Source: Pycnopodia helianthoides
Taxonomy: Eukaryota; Echinodermata; Asteroidea; Forcipulatida; Asteriidae
Length of the DNA: 64,000 bases
Direction: 5' to 3'
Assembly: GCA_032158295.1 (NCBI GenBank)
Contig: CM063247.1
Span: forward strand, 17,577,509 to 17,641,508
Part shown: one piece after another, positions 23,748 to 33,658 of the stretch
Layout: the number at the start of each line of letters is the position of its first letter
Numbering within the stretch: the first letter of the stretch is position 1
Program-made: the position numbers and the translations under genes
Notes under the pieces: model-generated
The model's database searches: none
What the model was told of the DNA's origin: nothing
What the model saw: only the letters and a program-made list of their open reading frames with translations

Positions 23748-24475
23748 CTCATAGTAGTATTTGGTGGACGCTCCAGTACTGCTATTCTCTTACTATTTTG
23801 GAGGGGACTAATGTTTTCCTCCGTGACTGACGTCAGGGTACCGACTGTACTCCCTTTGTAAACTGTTACCGAAGATGTACCAGGGTTGAAAACTCGCACT
23901 GGATAACGCGGAGATGCAGCATTTACCAGTGTACTAGCAATTACTACTCCCTTCTCACTTAACTGTGACCTGTCACTTGGCTCCACAATACCCCAGCCAG
24001 TCAATTCTTTTTCTGTCTTTACCACTCCCATCCCAATGGCCTCATGCCCAGGGGGAATATGAACGGTTTCTTGCATCATTATTCGGCAGCAAAAGGGAAG
24101 TGACTTCCTTCCAACACACGGGATAACGTGAGTGCCAATCCTTAACTCCATCCTTTCCAGATCCAGTGTACTGCTAGTTGGTTGTAAAAAATTCATCCCC
24201 AGTATGCCTTGGTTACCTATCGATCCGACCAATACTTCCACTTTGGCGCCGTAACCACCAATTTGAATAGTCGGGTATGCACTTCCTTTCACGGGCAAAG
24301 GTGTGCCATCTGCCTGACGAATAGCCTCTCCTAACGGATGTAATTTCGGCCGGTGTTCTTTTTGTAGATTTGCAAATTCTGTTTCTGATATTATAGTTTC
24401 GGTAGACCCAGTATCAACCAGAAAGTTGATTGAATGACCACCTACTTGCCCCTGAACGTAAATACTTTCTATCAC
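23675..24475 (-). pseudogene. gypsy-1 aspartic protease domain
   Basis: FLVDTGSTETIIS near residue 18 holds the catalytic Asp-Thr-Gly, and GNQGILGMNFL near residue 85 is the conserved flap-distal Gly-rich strand of retropepsins. The frame runs on through a linker (IPPGHEAIGMGVV; ASPRYPVRVFNPG) towards the RT, as in other gypsy polyproteins, but RT lies in the next frame. The upstream part is in another frame (24656-24414). Confidence 0.8.
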
Positions 24476-24622
24476 AACACCCTTGTCGATTGGTTGTTGT
24501 CTCCCCCTCTCTCCTTTTCTTTGGTTTCGACGGTTTTTCCTTGGCTTGGGTCCGCTGTTGTTGTCGACCTTCCCATGACCCTCTGAGTCGGCCCGTTGGC
24601 GTTTCCCGACGTCCTGAAGTTC

Positions 24623-26223
24623 CTACTGAAGTGACCCAGGCCGCCACTTGTAGCATTTTATACTTTCTAGTGTTCTTTCAGTGTAGCTTTCTGCTCTGCT
24701 TTCGGGTGTCTTGGACTTAACAGACGGGTTTTCCATGGCTGTCGTTAACCCAACCATCATTGCCTGAAGCGCCACTAGTTGCTCCTTCATGGCCCTGGTT
24801 TGTTGCTCCAATTCCTCCCTGGTCGCAGTTTCACCTGTCTAAAGTGCCGTGCCTGCCGTCCACCATGATTTCGAAGCCTGGCTAACCGTTCTCTTGAATC
24901 CCGCGGTAGCTCCGGATACGCTAACTCCGTCAGCCGCCTAATGCTCTGTCCGAGTTCTTGCAAACTTTCACTTGCTGTTCTTGTTCTGCTCCGAAGTTCG
25001 GACAAAAATCTTTCAGCTTGCTCGCCAGGCCCAAATCGCCGGTCCAGCCTTGCTGTCAGGTCTTTATACGTAACTAGATCCCCATGCGACTCGTCTCCAA
25101 GTACTTGTTGCGCTGGTCCCTTTAAGCTGGCAGCTAGAAAATACGCTTTTTCTTTTGCTGTCCAGGCATTGATGGTAGCACAAGACTCGAAATGCGCCTT
25201 GTAATCCCTCCAAGGGATTTCCCCCGAGAATCTGTCGGGTGTTAAATTTGGTTTTCGTTGTGCCCGGGTAACTTTTCCTTCCCCGGCTGCAACGTCAGTC
25301 TTTGCCTCCTTTTTCTCCTGGGGTGTTTTTACTTCTTCGTCTGCTGCATTAATTGCCCTTTTCGCATCTATTTTTATTGTCTCGCCTAACGGTTCGCCCG
25401 TCGGCTGTTTTCCCGGACTCTGTCCCACTGACACAGTCGTCACAATCGGCTGAGATTCGCTCTGGCCAGGTTCGCTTATGTTTCGCTTTCTAACATCGAT
25501 TGTCCCTGGGGTTACCCCTGTGGAAGTTGCTGTAGACACCGTAACTCCGCCAAGCGGCATAGAAGCTGACGAGTAGTACCAAGGCGACATACGCATGCCC
25601 GCTATCGGTGTGCTGAACATCCGTGGCTGCAACGGGCGCAGTTCACTCGTCATAGAACGTACGGGGTGGTCAGAGTGGAGCTGCTTTTTTCACAGAACCC
25701 CCCCCCCCCCCTGCGGTACCAACACCTGCTGGAACCCCACATCACGCTGCAATGAATTCAATGGTCTTGCTTCATCCCTTCTTGTTACTGCCGGTCTCTG
25801 AGACGGTAACTCTCTCTCGGTTGTACCAATGGATGGATTAGATGCTTGTAGGGAACGTCGCATTGAATCAGTTACTCCCTCTCCCTCAAGTCTGCTTTCC
25901 CACATTTGAAGAGGTGTTCCTCGCTGAAACCCCGTCGCTTCATCTACGCCCGACCGGTACGGCCTGCTCCACTCATCTTCTCCATTCTTTGTCGGCCCAC
26001 TGGGTGTCAAGTTGATGTAAGCCGTGGAAATCACGGGTGTGGACGGCGGACGAGGCATTCCCTGTTCACCGACGGGGCGAAGCAAGATGCTCGCCGTGCT
26101 AACCACCGTGCTGGTCGTAGGCGTCACCCGGTCAGAATCACCGACCGAAACCTTGTCGGTGTCAGTCCCAACTCGTCTCTGGTGTCCATGCTTCCCCTTC
26201 AATCTTTCCTCGGATTTCTTCAC
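24623..26223 (-). pseudogene. gypsy-1 gag, broken
   Basis: Frame 26223-25690 is Ser/Thr/Pro-rich and ends at a C12-14 homopolymer (about 25699-25712), a likely frameshift or consensus error. Frame 25653-24787 holds the gag core: TPDRFSGEIPWRDYKAHFES, FLAASLKGPAQQVLGD and LDRRFGPGEQAERFLSEL. Frame 24811-24623 reaches the start of a CCHC knuckle (CYK) but shifts frame inside it. No ATG is obvious close to the primer site, so the authentic start is not determined. The product would form the capsid. Confidence 0.75.
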
Positions 26224-26254
26224 CCAAGAAGTCGTCGGTTTTTTCCCTTGATGG

Positions 26255-26273
26255 ATCCCACCGCTACCACCAA
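26255..26273 (-). promoter_or_regulatory. Primer-binding site of gypsy-1
   Basis: TTGGTGGTAGCGGTGGGAT lies directly after the 5' LTR on the minus strand. The other two gypsy elements have nearly the same sequence at 40058 and 55561. Starting with TGG it fits the 3' CCA of a tRNA. Which tRNA is not determined. Confidence 0.65.
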
Positions 26274-26959
26274 TGTGACGTCAGCTCCAGTCGCCGTCGT
26301 CGGCACTGGATACCGGTGGTAGCGTCGGCACGGTGGTGTTGATTTCCTGCAGTGGTAGGCCACAGCACCAAGGTCTTCGCGTCGAACTCCGGAACCAGGA
26401 ACGGGACGGGACTATGGGTAAAGGAGATGATCTTCAGCTTACAGGGGAGGGTAGGGGTGGATCGTTTCAGCCCCGAGTCTTTATGACCGAAAGCGGGCCC
26501 TATCTTTCTAACCCTGGGTACAGAGACGTTAGTAATACAGACGACGGAGACTGTCTTCAAGCTGCAGTGGTCGGACGCCTTTATTCACTCATAATGCTCA
26601 CAAATTAACAGCAATCAATAGTTACAATCATTCAGACAATTACACCCTTACAGTTCTCCCCAGGTTCCCAACTGTTTTGATCTATTGACTCCGATTCACC
26701 AATTCTCTGATTCTCTGATTCTCTGATTCTATGGATCTATGGTTCTATGATTCTATGATTCCTAAGCCCAGACATCCCCTTTTATAGAAAACCTAGTCCC
26801 ATTGGTACAACGCAAATATAATGTCCCATTGAATAACGTTCCATTCCAAACTGACCAATCATGGCTTAGAATGATCCTTATGCAACATCGTCCGTGACTT
26901 GGACTCAGGCCAAGAACTTCCCAGTCACTGAAATGAGATATTACGTCATGGCCGTCTAG

Positions 26960-28333
26960 GGGGCCAATCAAAATTTTCAATGTTTTAAAATTTCGATTTT
27001 TTTTTCCAAAGTTTTTTTGACCCACCCACCCACCCCTAATTTCGATTATAAAAAGATTGATTTGTTATGCATTTTTTACAAGACTGAAGTCACACTCACA
27101 CGGTGTGAGTGTGACTTCAGTCTGTAAAAAATGTACCTGTGGTCTTTTGATGTTTTCCCCCAAATTTGAGCCCTGTTAAGGCCCCCCCCCCAAAAAAAAA
27201 GGGTTCTGTTTCCGATAACATGTCATTTAAAAATAGGGTCGGTAGGTCGGAAAGTTTTTTTATTTTGCGGGTTTTTTTTATTCCCATCAATTGACGATAC
27301 GTCCACGATTGTTCATGTGTTGAGCGCAATCAACGGATTTGCACCACGAATTAGGCAAAATTGTGCGCAATCTTCAGTTTGCGCTCTTTAGATTGGCAGT
27401 TCAAGCGGCCGGTTTTGCAAAAATGTGCGCAATCGGCAAGCCCATGGAATGCGCTTCACCCATTTAATTTATTTATTCCCCCCCCCCCCCCGTTTTTCCA
27501 GTTTTTTTTGTCCGAATAAAAAGTTTAGGGTCGCGGCGTAAAACTAGGGTCGGTTGGGGAACCGGAAACAGAACCCTTTTTTTTGTTGCCTAATTTGTGT
27601 GTCCAGTTCAATGACGGCGTGAAGATGTTGTTGGTCGCTGAGCGGTAGAAAAAGCTGTTTCTTTTGGTTTTCTTGACAGCAAGCATGACGCACAAACAAA
27701 CCGCTCGTAGGGTGAACTAGGACTTCTCATCATCAACTTTTGTTGTGACCAAAAACCGTGAAGATCCGTCGGTATATCACATTTGCCATCCATGGTGGCA
27801 GCCATGTTTATCGTGGTTGGAAAGTTATGAAAGTCAACTCAACCACCGCTTGCCAACTTGATTCCGACCAACTCGACCGTTTACCAACTCGATCGTTGTA
27901 CTAACTCGACCGTTGTGCTTTCAAGTTAAAATCAACTCGTCTGTTGTCTAACACGTTCGTTGTCCAACTCGACCGCTGCAAGTAGAAAAGTCAACTCGTC
28001 CGTTGTGCCGAATCACACGCGGGCCGTCCTCCCAATTGTGTTTCACACAATGGGCCACGCACATGGTGTTTTTTTTGCATAGTGGTGAGTCACGCACATG
28101 CATGCTGTACATAATTATAATGTACGTGTACACGTTGTACCTCGGGTCATCAGGCGCATCCATGGGAACGCTGGTACGCAGGCAAGTCAAACGGGCTAGC
28201 TTTTTTCAGTTTTTTTTTTTTTTAAATGAAAAGTGAATTTCTATTTTCAATTATTTACCTTGACCCACCCACCCACTAATTCGAAAAAAAAAAAATCGAA
28301 ATTTAAAAAACATCGACAATTTTGAATGGCCCC
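26960..28333. mobile_element. 1.37-kb terminal-inverted-repeat element nested in the gypsy-1 LTR
   Basis: The left end is GGGGCCAATCAAAATTTTCA and the reverse complement of the right end is GGGGCCATTCAAAATTGTCG. The flanking 3-bp duplication is TAG (26957-26959, 28334-28336). The uninterrupted site is visible in the other LTR (gtctagtatc at about 19045). Inside are a near-perfect 31-bp hairpin at 27070-27133, a second inverted pair GGGTTCTGTTTCCG (27201-27214 and 27563-27576) that may be another nested element, and short 'caactcgaccgttgt' repeats at 27850-28000. No transposase is encoded, so it is non-autonomous. The superfamily is not assigned; 3-bp duplications are typical of PIF/Harbinger and CACTA-like elements. 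Confidence 0.8.
27070..27133. repeat. Near-perfect long hairpin
   Basis: AGACTGAAGTCACACTCACA begins the left arm at 27081. The exact 21-nt reverse complement is at 27103-27123 with one central base. Beyond these, CATTTTTTAC and GTAAAAAATG extend the pairing by 10 bp on each side, apart from one unpaired A. Confidence 0.9.
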
Positions 28334-28407
28334 TAGTATCTATCTACATACAAAAAAGATTAGTGACCTCAGGATTGTGAACTCTGAACTATGTACCGCT
28401 ACAATAG

Positions 28408-29020
28408 GTTTTCGGCTGATGTACCGAACACCTAAAAATAATTTTAAAATAAATAAATACTCCTCCCTTCCCTTCCCCCAACATTTTCAGTTCAAAGAAA
28501 ATTAAGTTGTGTTGATCCCCTATTGGATCCTAATAAAGTATGAACTCCCAATATCCCCCCCCAAAAAAAAAAAACTGTTGCGATGAATTCCAATTTAAAA
28601 GAGATTTGAAAATAAAAAGGCATATGATAAACTATGTGAATTTGAAAAAACAGAAGCAATTTTGTTTGGCCAAACTCCTTAAATTAAGGGGACATTAACC
28701 ATATGATATTAGGTTAAAGTTCAAAGAGATAGGGCCTATCATTCCCCTTTAGGTTTTATTACATTTTCTTGTATTAAATTTTTATATAGGGGAAGGGGCA
28801 AGCATTTGCATTGTATGCTATTTTGGGGGGAGAGGAGGGCAAGGATCTATTCAATGTGTTTGGTGTTTTGGGGGAGGAGGGTGGGCATGTCAAGTTGGGA
28901 TCTGTTAAATTCTTTGGGTTTGAGTAGGGACAATCCTAAGTTAATTTTCTTTGATTATGGGAGAGAAAAAGGGGATTAAAAGGTCTTGGATGATCGAGGT
29001 GGTTTGGAGGATTGAGCCAC
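28408..29020. other. Intergenic sequence with G-rich tracts, no gene seen
   Basis: It starts with a short palindrome-bearing sequence (ttttcggc / ccgaacacct) related to 17578-17608 on the other side of gypsy-1. This suggests that gypsy-1 landed in one such repeat. The rest is low-complexity purine-rich sequence. Confidence 0.45.
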
Positions 29021-29029
29021 TCCTAATCC

Positions 29030-31095
29030 AAGAAATTTCCCATATGATCAGCGTCTCAAACAGCCTCTCTTAAGACGAACTCCTACTGCCCAGCTTCACG
29101 TGCCAATCCCCGTTGCGAACTGTGGGCAGAGGTGTGCAGGCGAGTTTCTGGCGCCTTAAAACAAGATTGCTCCGGGCAGGTGGAGCTCGTTAACCATGGG
29201 AGGTAGTTCACCTAGAAGACAGAAACTCTGATTTCAAACTCGGTTTGGAGGAGCTGCAGCTTTGGTTGGCAGCCCACCTAAGAGATGGTAAACTTTGATT
29301 TCAAATCCCCCAATTATGGGTTAAATAGTCAGGCAGTTGTAGCCTGGGCAGAGGAAGGTTTCCCATGAATTCTCAATAGCGCCCTGATATTCAAGAACGC
29401 TATACGGTGGTAGTGCGCAACCACTACCAATTGTTACAGGTGGATGAAGACCCTACTGAGTGGTACGGAAGGTTCATTCAAGCATACGAGATAGCAACAA
29501 AGGAGTGCGTACCTAAATATGAAAGGGTAAATAAATCTCTTCAGTCGAAGCACCCAGACATCACAGCTGCGAGAGAGGCTGTCAAACTGGCACGCCTGTC
29601 CTGCGACAGTGACCAGACTTTGAAGAGAACAAGCAAGCTCATAGAACGGCAAAACAACATTTATTCTACACTTATGATAAGCTAAAAGAGGAGCTCCTCA
29701 ATGAGAGGACCCAAAGGATTGAGGCGGAGCATGGCGGAGCACGCTGCGGCGAGGCCTGGAAGGTCATCAACGAAATAACTGGGCGCAGAAAAGCAAAGGA
29801 AGGGCAGGTTGCTGGAGCTACCCCACAGGCAAGAGTTGACACATGGTATACACCCATTTCTGCAACCTGCTAGGCAGCGCACCAGAGGTTGAGTATTCGG
29901 ATGAGGAGACACCCGATATCTTTCCGGATCTTGACATCGATGATGGTCCATTCACAGCTACAGAATACACCAGAGTCAAGGCTTAAACAACCTACCAGCA
30001 GTATTCACATTTATCGATTTCAAGAAGGCATTTGATTCCATACATCGGGGGAAAATGATAAGAATCTTAAAGGCCTACGGAGTTCCTCCCCTGTTACTCT
30101 GTGCCGTAGAGTCAATGTACTCCAACACACAGGCTAAGGTGGTTACTCCGGATGGTGAGACTGACTGGTTTGACATCACAGCAGGAGTGCTACAAGGCGA
30201 CACCCTGGCACCCTTCCTGTTTATCATCGTTCTCGACTATGCCCTCGGTAGAGCCATCAGTGGGAGAGAGTCCGAGCTCGGATTCACTATCACTCTGCGA
30301 AGATCTAGAAGGCATCCAGCGGTCACTGAAACTTATCTCGACTTTGCTGATGACATCGCGCTGATGTCTGAACTAGTCGGGCAGGCCCAAGAACTCCTAC
30401 ACCATGTAGAAGCTGAGTGCAAGAAGGTAGGACTCATGCTCGATGCAAAGAAAACTGAGTAGGCCTACTCCACTTACAACATGCCCGAACACACTCCAGG
30501 AAGACGCTGGAGGGTAAGAGAACTGAATGAAGCCCCTGACTTTAAGTACCTTGGATCAACTCTAGCGACCAGGACATCAAGGTCAGGAAAGGAAAGGCAT
30601 GGAAGGTACTGACTGATATGAAGAAAGTGTGGAGCTCCACCATTAGCCGCAACATAAAGATCTCTTTCTTCTTGGCAACCATCGAGTCAGTGCTTCTGTA
30701 TGGATGCGAAACATGGACTCTAACTCCTACAATGGAGAAGTCGTTCAATGGATGCTACACACGCATGCTCTGAGTGGCGCTCAATGTATCCTGGGAGGAC
30801 CACGTAACCAATGACGACCCATATGGCGGCCTCCCTAGGGTCGGAGACAAAATCGCAGCCCGTCAGAAAGTGCAGTTAGCAGGCCATTGACACAGGCACC
30901 CGGAGTTGGAGGCACACAAAGTCATTCTTTGGAAACCAACTCACAGACACAGGAGACGTGGAAGATCAAAAATGTCTTACACAGGGGTGCTGCAAAAGGA
31001 CACCGGTGTTGAATCAACAGACGAACCGGCCACCCTTATGTAAGACCGAATTACTTGGAAAAGCCATACTCGAGCCCGCCTGTGGGCGACCGAGT
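29030..31095 (+). mobile_element. RTE-like LINE remnant
   Basis: Plus-strand fragments follow the order of an RTE-type ORF: an upstream region with several stops (29060-29400), a linker region (29407-29685, then 29686-29980 in another frame), RT (30000-30462) and a C-terminal part to about 31090 with many frameshifts. The endonuclease is missing. The first third of RT is also missing: the linker joins directly to the FIDFKKAFDS block near 29985-30010, so a deletion of several hundred bases is inferred. 3' target features were not found. Confidence 0.75.
29995..30462 (+). pseudogene. RTE-like reverse transcriptase, palm domain fragment
   Basis: FIDFKKAFDSIHRGK (first catalytic Asp), LLCAVESMYSNTQAKV, GVLQGDTLAPFLFIIVLDY and YLDFADDIALMSE (catalytic FADD) are present in one frame up to a TAG at 30460. 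The pattern TPDGETDWFDITAGVLQGD is characteristic of RTE-group elements. It is followed by a shifted fragment, LGSTLATRT, and near 30700 LLYGCETWTLT, which is the usual RTE C-terminal motif. Confidence 0.8.
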
Positions 31096-31099
31096 AAGT

Positions 31100-31450
31100 A
31101 AGAGCATATAGTAAGGACAGAGAGTAAGAGTAAGAGAAAAAGGGCAATTTCCAATTTATTTTTCTTAATTTTTTTTAGCTGGCAATTTTTTGAGTTGTTT
31201 GTTTTTTTTTGGGGGGGGGAGGGAGGAAGGGAAGTTTCTAAAAGTTATTTATTTATTTTCTTTATTTTTTGGCGGGAGGGGGAGTATATATATATTGTTT
31301 TAAATCATCACATGTTCATGTTCTTTTGTGAGGAAGTGGGTGGTCCTTATAAGGACCTTTGAATGCCCTCAAAAGGGTCGTTGAGGTGGAACATAACATA
31401 CCACGGTCCTATTATCCTCTTCATCTTGGAATTGGGGGAGTCTCTGTTTG
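31100..31450. other. Low-complexity intergenic sequence
   Basis: G-rich and T-rich tracts (31205-31225, 31265-31290) with no gene seen. Confidence 0.5.
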
Positions 31451-31457
31451 GGGTCCC

Positions 31458-31704
31458 TCAGTCAGCAGCAGCATCATCATCACCACCATCTTCATTTCCT
31501 CCTTCATCCTCTCCACCTTCCGCATCATGCAGTCCTGCCATCCTTTCCTGCCATGCGACCGCACCTTGTGGTGTATTGAAGAAGGCTTTCAGGAGTTCCC
31601 TCTGATGCTTTGCATCTGCTGTAGCTGAGTTGAGAGGTGCGGGAGGTTGATCCACATCTGGCAAGTCCACTTGATCCCTCCATGCCACTGAGATGACATT
31701 GCGG
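31458..31704 (-). CDS. Hypothetical acidic-tailed terminal exon
   Basis: On the minus strand an AG acceptor-like site (gtcatctcag, about 31689-31698) precedes a frame reading WRDQVDLPDVDQPP, then QRELLKAFFNTPQGAVAWQ, and a Glu/Asp/Gly-rich tail ending in three Ala and Asp before TGA. No family is recognised. The composition (amphipathic helix plus acidic tail) is protein-like rather than random, but the acidic part comes from a CAT/TCC trinucleotide tract. It could be the last exon of a multi-exon gene running leftward. Upstream exons were not convincingly identified. Confidence 0.3.
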
Positions 31705-31786
31705 TTTTAATCCCCATGGTCCACCTCTTGTGCTGCAATGCCTGGATGCTTCAGTAGGTTGAAGGAGGCCGAGGGAGGGAGGTTTA

Positions 31787-31829
31787 ACAGGTAAGTATCG
31801 TCCCTTCGCGGAGGGACTCCCTTACCTGT
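31787..31829. repeat. Stem-loop with splice-donor-like arms
   Basis: ACAGGTAAG at 31787-31795 pairs with CTTACCTGT at 31821-31829. An inner stem, GTCCCTT/GAGGGAC (31800-31817), pairs with one mismatch. Confidence 0.6.
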
Positions 31830-32439
31830 AGACCTTTCTATTGCAACGTCACAGCCCGAGTTTTTGCCAACCGAGGTCGGAAAACTATGGAAAGCCATAA
31901 ATGCAAAACAAAAACGATTGCCACAGTTTTTAACAATGTTACACAAATATTCAAAAATAGTGTTGAATTTGTTGGAAACAAAGCAACCAATCATGAGAGG
32001 TACTTTACTTAGTTGAAAGTTTGCAGAAAATGTTAAAATTTTGTTGAAACATCTATTAACACGATTGAGTGTTTTGCTAACATTCGGCCTTCCATGCCAA
32101 CCAGCGCGGTTTGTTTATCAACAATGGAAAGGTCTGTTAAACCTGCAATTGCATAGACTGGCACCGAAGTGAAGAGAAGCTTGGTGGCCCTAAGGGTGAG
32201 GATGAAGTGGTAAAAACAACCACTCGGAAAAAAACAATAGCTACTTATAGTCCTTTCTTGAAAATAAGAAAGGGAAGTGGGACTACTCACCAAGGATTGG
32301 AGGCCGAAGGAGGAACATCTCGTCACTCCTGGAGGGCTGACGCAGGGGGCTGAGGTACACTCAGAGCAATACGGCCAACTTTTCCTCTGGATGATTGGAC
32401 ATCTCGGAAGTAAAAAGCCCATTAGTGCCATCGCAAGTA

Positions 32440-32945
32440 CATATTCAGCGATTCTTGTTTCTTTTAAGTACATATTGAGCGATTCTTGTTTTTTGGAAGT
32501 ACATATTCAGCGAATCTTGTTTTTTGGAAGTACATATTCAGCGATTCTGGTTTTTTAGAAGTACATATTGAGCGATTCTTGTTTTTTGGAAGTACATATT
32601 CAGCGATTCTTGTTTTTTTGAAGTACATATTCAGCGATTCTGGGTTTTTTGAAGTACATATTCAGCGATTCTTGTTTTTTTAAAGTACATATTCAGCGAT
32701 TCTTGTTTTTTTGAAGTACATATTCAGCGATTCTTGTTTTTTTAAAGTACATATTCAGCGATTCTTGTTTTTTTAAAGTACATATTCAGAGAATCTTGTT
32801 TTTTTGAAGTACATATTCAGCGATTCTTGTTTTTTTGAAGTACATATTTGCGAGTCTTGTTTTTTGGAAGTACATATTCAGCGATTCTTGTTTTTTTGAA
32901 GTACATATTTGGCGAGTCTTGTTTTTTGGAAGTACATATTATTTT
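32440..32945. repeat. 31-bp tandem repeat, about 16 copies
   Basis: The unit is gaagtacatattcagcgatt followed by cttgttttttt, 30-31 bp, with small variants (gcgaatc, gagcgattc, tttggcgag). The open frames here (for example FLEVHIQRF repeats) are a by-product of unit length and not evidence for a protein. Confidence 0.95.
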
Positions 32946-33658
32946 TAAGTTAAATGTATTAAACTTGTTACTAGTTTTGAAGATAAAAGTCAGCTGTGCA
33001 TTGTCTCTTTATAAATATCCCTTCTTTTCAGAAGGGATAAAATTGTGGGGCCTACTTTTAAATTGGAAAAGTGCTTGGGGTGGGGGTATGCGTAAAAACA
33101 AATGGAACCAGTGATCAGGCAAATTTCAATTACGGAATTGTGTTTGTATTTATTTATTTAATTTATGATCAACATTACTTTGAAATACACCTTCAAAAAA
33201 AAAACTGCACAGGCAGGTAGTATCAAATTGAATTGCTTTCAAAATGGAAATTGACAAAAAAGCAAGACAAAATATCAATGCATAAATGGTTTTAATAAGA
33301 ATGTCTACTCTAACCAAGGACTGTCATTTCCATTATACAAACCCCACTCACCCTATGTTGTTAGGCCCAAGCAAAGACCAAAACTCTGAATTGAGTACAT
33401 ATCCAGATTGGCTTTATGCTGCCTGTCTGGTATCACACAACAATAAATTTAAAATAAAACTAACAGAGTAAATCGATGCCATGCCACACTATTTTAAAGT
33501 AATAATATTTCAATCTTGATAGTTCTGTCCCTTGTCTTCATAACAGTACAGATTATGGGCTATTTTAACAAACCAAAGTCTTCAAATGTCATTTGCCTGC
33601 ATGATTAATGTTATGTTTGTTGCAGTAGAGTTCTTCTAAGGAAGTGATATAGATTAAG
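32946..33658. other. Intergenic sequence, no gene seen
   Basis: A+T-rich sequence with only short chance ORFs. It may include the 3' UTR of the minus-strand integrase-domain pseudogene that ends at 33659. Confidence 0.45.

Larger units (their letters stand above)
17635..28403 (-). mobile_element. Ty3/gypsy LTR retrotransposon gypsy-1, full-length, decayed
   Basis: On the minus strand the order is 5' LTR (28403-26274), PBS, gag, protease, RT, RNase H, integrase, C2H2 ORF relic, 3' LTR (19119-17635). The LTRs start TGTAGCGG and end in CA in element sense. A target duplication ATAG flanks it (17631-17634 and 28404-28407; AATAG if the terminal A is shared). All coding parts are broken by frameshifts or stops, so it is inactive. 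The 5' LTR carries a nested inverted-repeat element, and the 3' LTR a separate long unmatched segment, so the two LTRs differ in length. Codon and domain order are those of metavirid elements. Confidence 0.9.
26274..28403 (-). repeat. 5' LTR of gypsy-1, interrupted by a nested element
   Basis: The LTR proper is 26274-26959 plus 28337-28403 (the rest is insertion and target duplication), about 753 bp. It carries a TATA box on the minus strand (26776-26786) and a run of diverged 8-bp repeats of the 'attctctg/attctatg' type at 26695-26760. It begins TGTAGCGG in element sense at 28403. Confidence 0.8.

Noticed and set aside
32033..32473. 146-codon minus-strand frame next to the 31-bp array, with a possible GTGAGT donor at 32290
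   Set aside because: No recognisable protein features. A donor-like site alone is weak, and the N-terminus comes from the tandem array.
32440..32945. Possible CRISPR-like array
   Set aside because: Units are directly contiguous with no unique spacers, and the genome is eukaryotic.
32277..33114. Open frames with FLEVHIQRF-type repeats
   Set aside because: Explained by the 31-bp tandem array; no start context and no domain.
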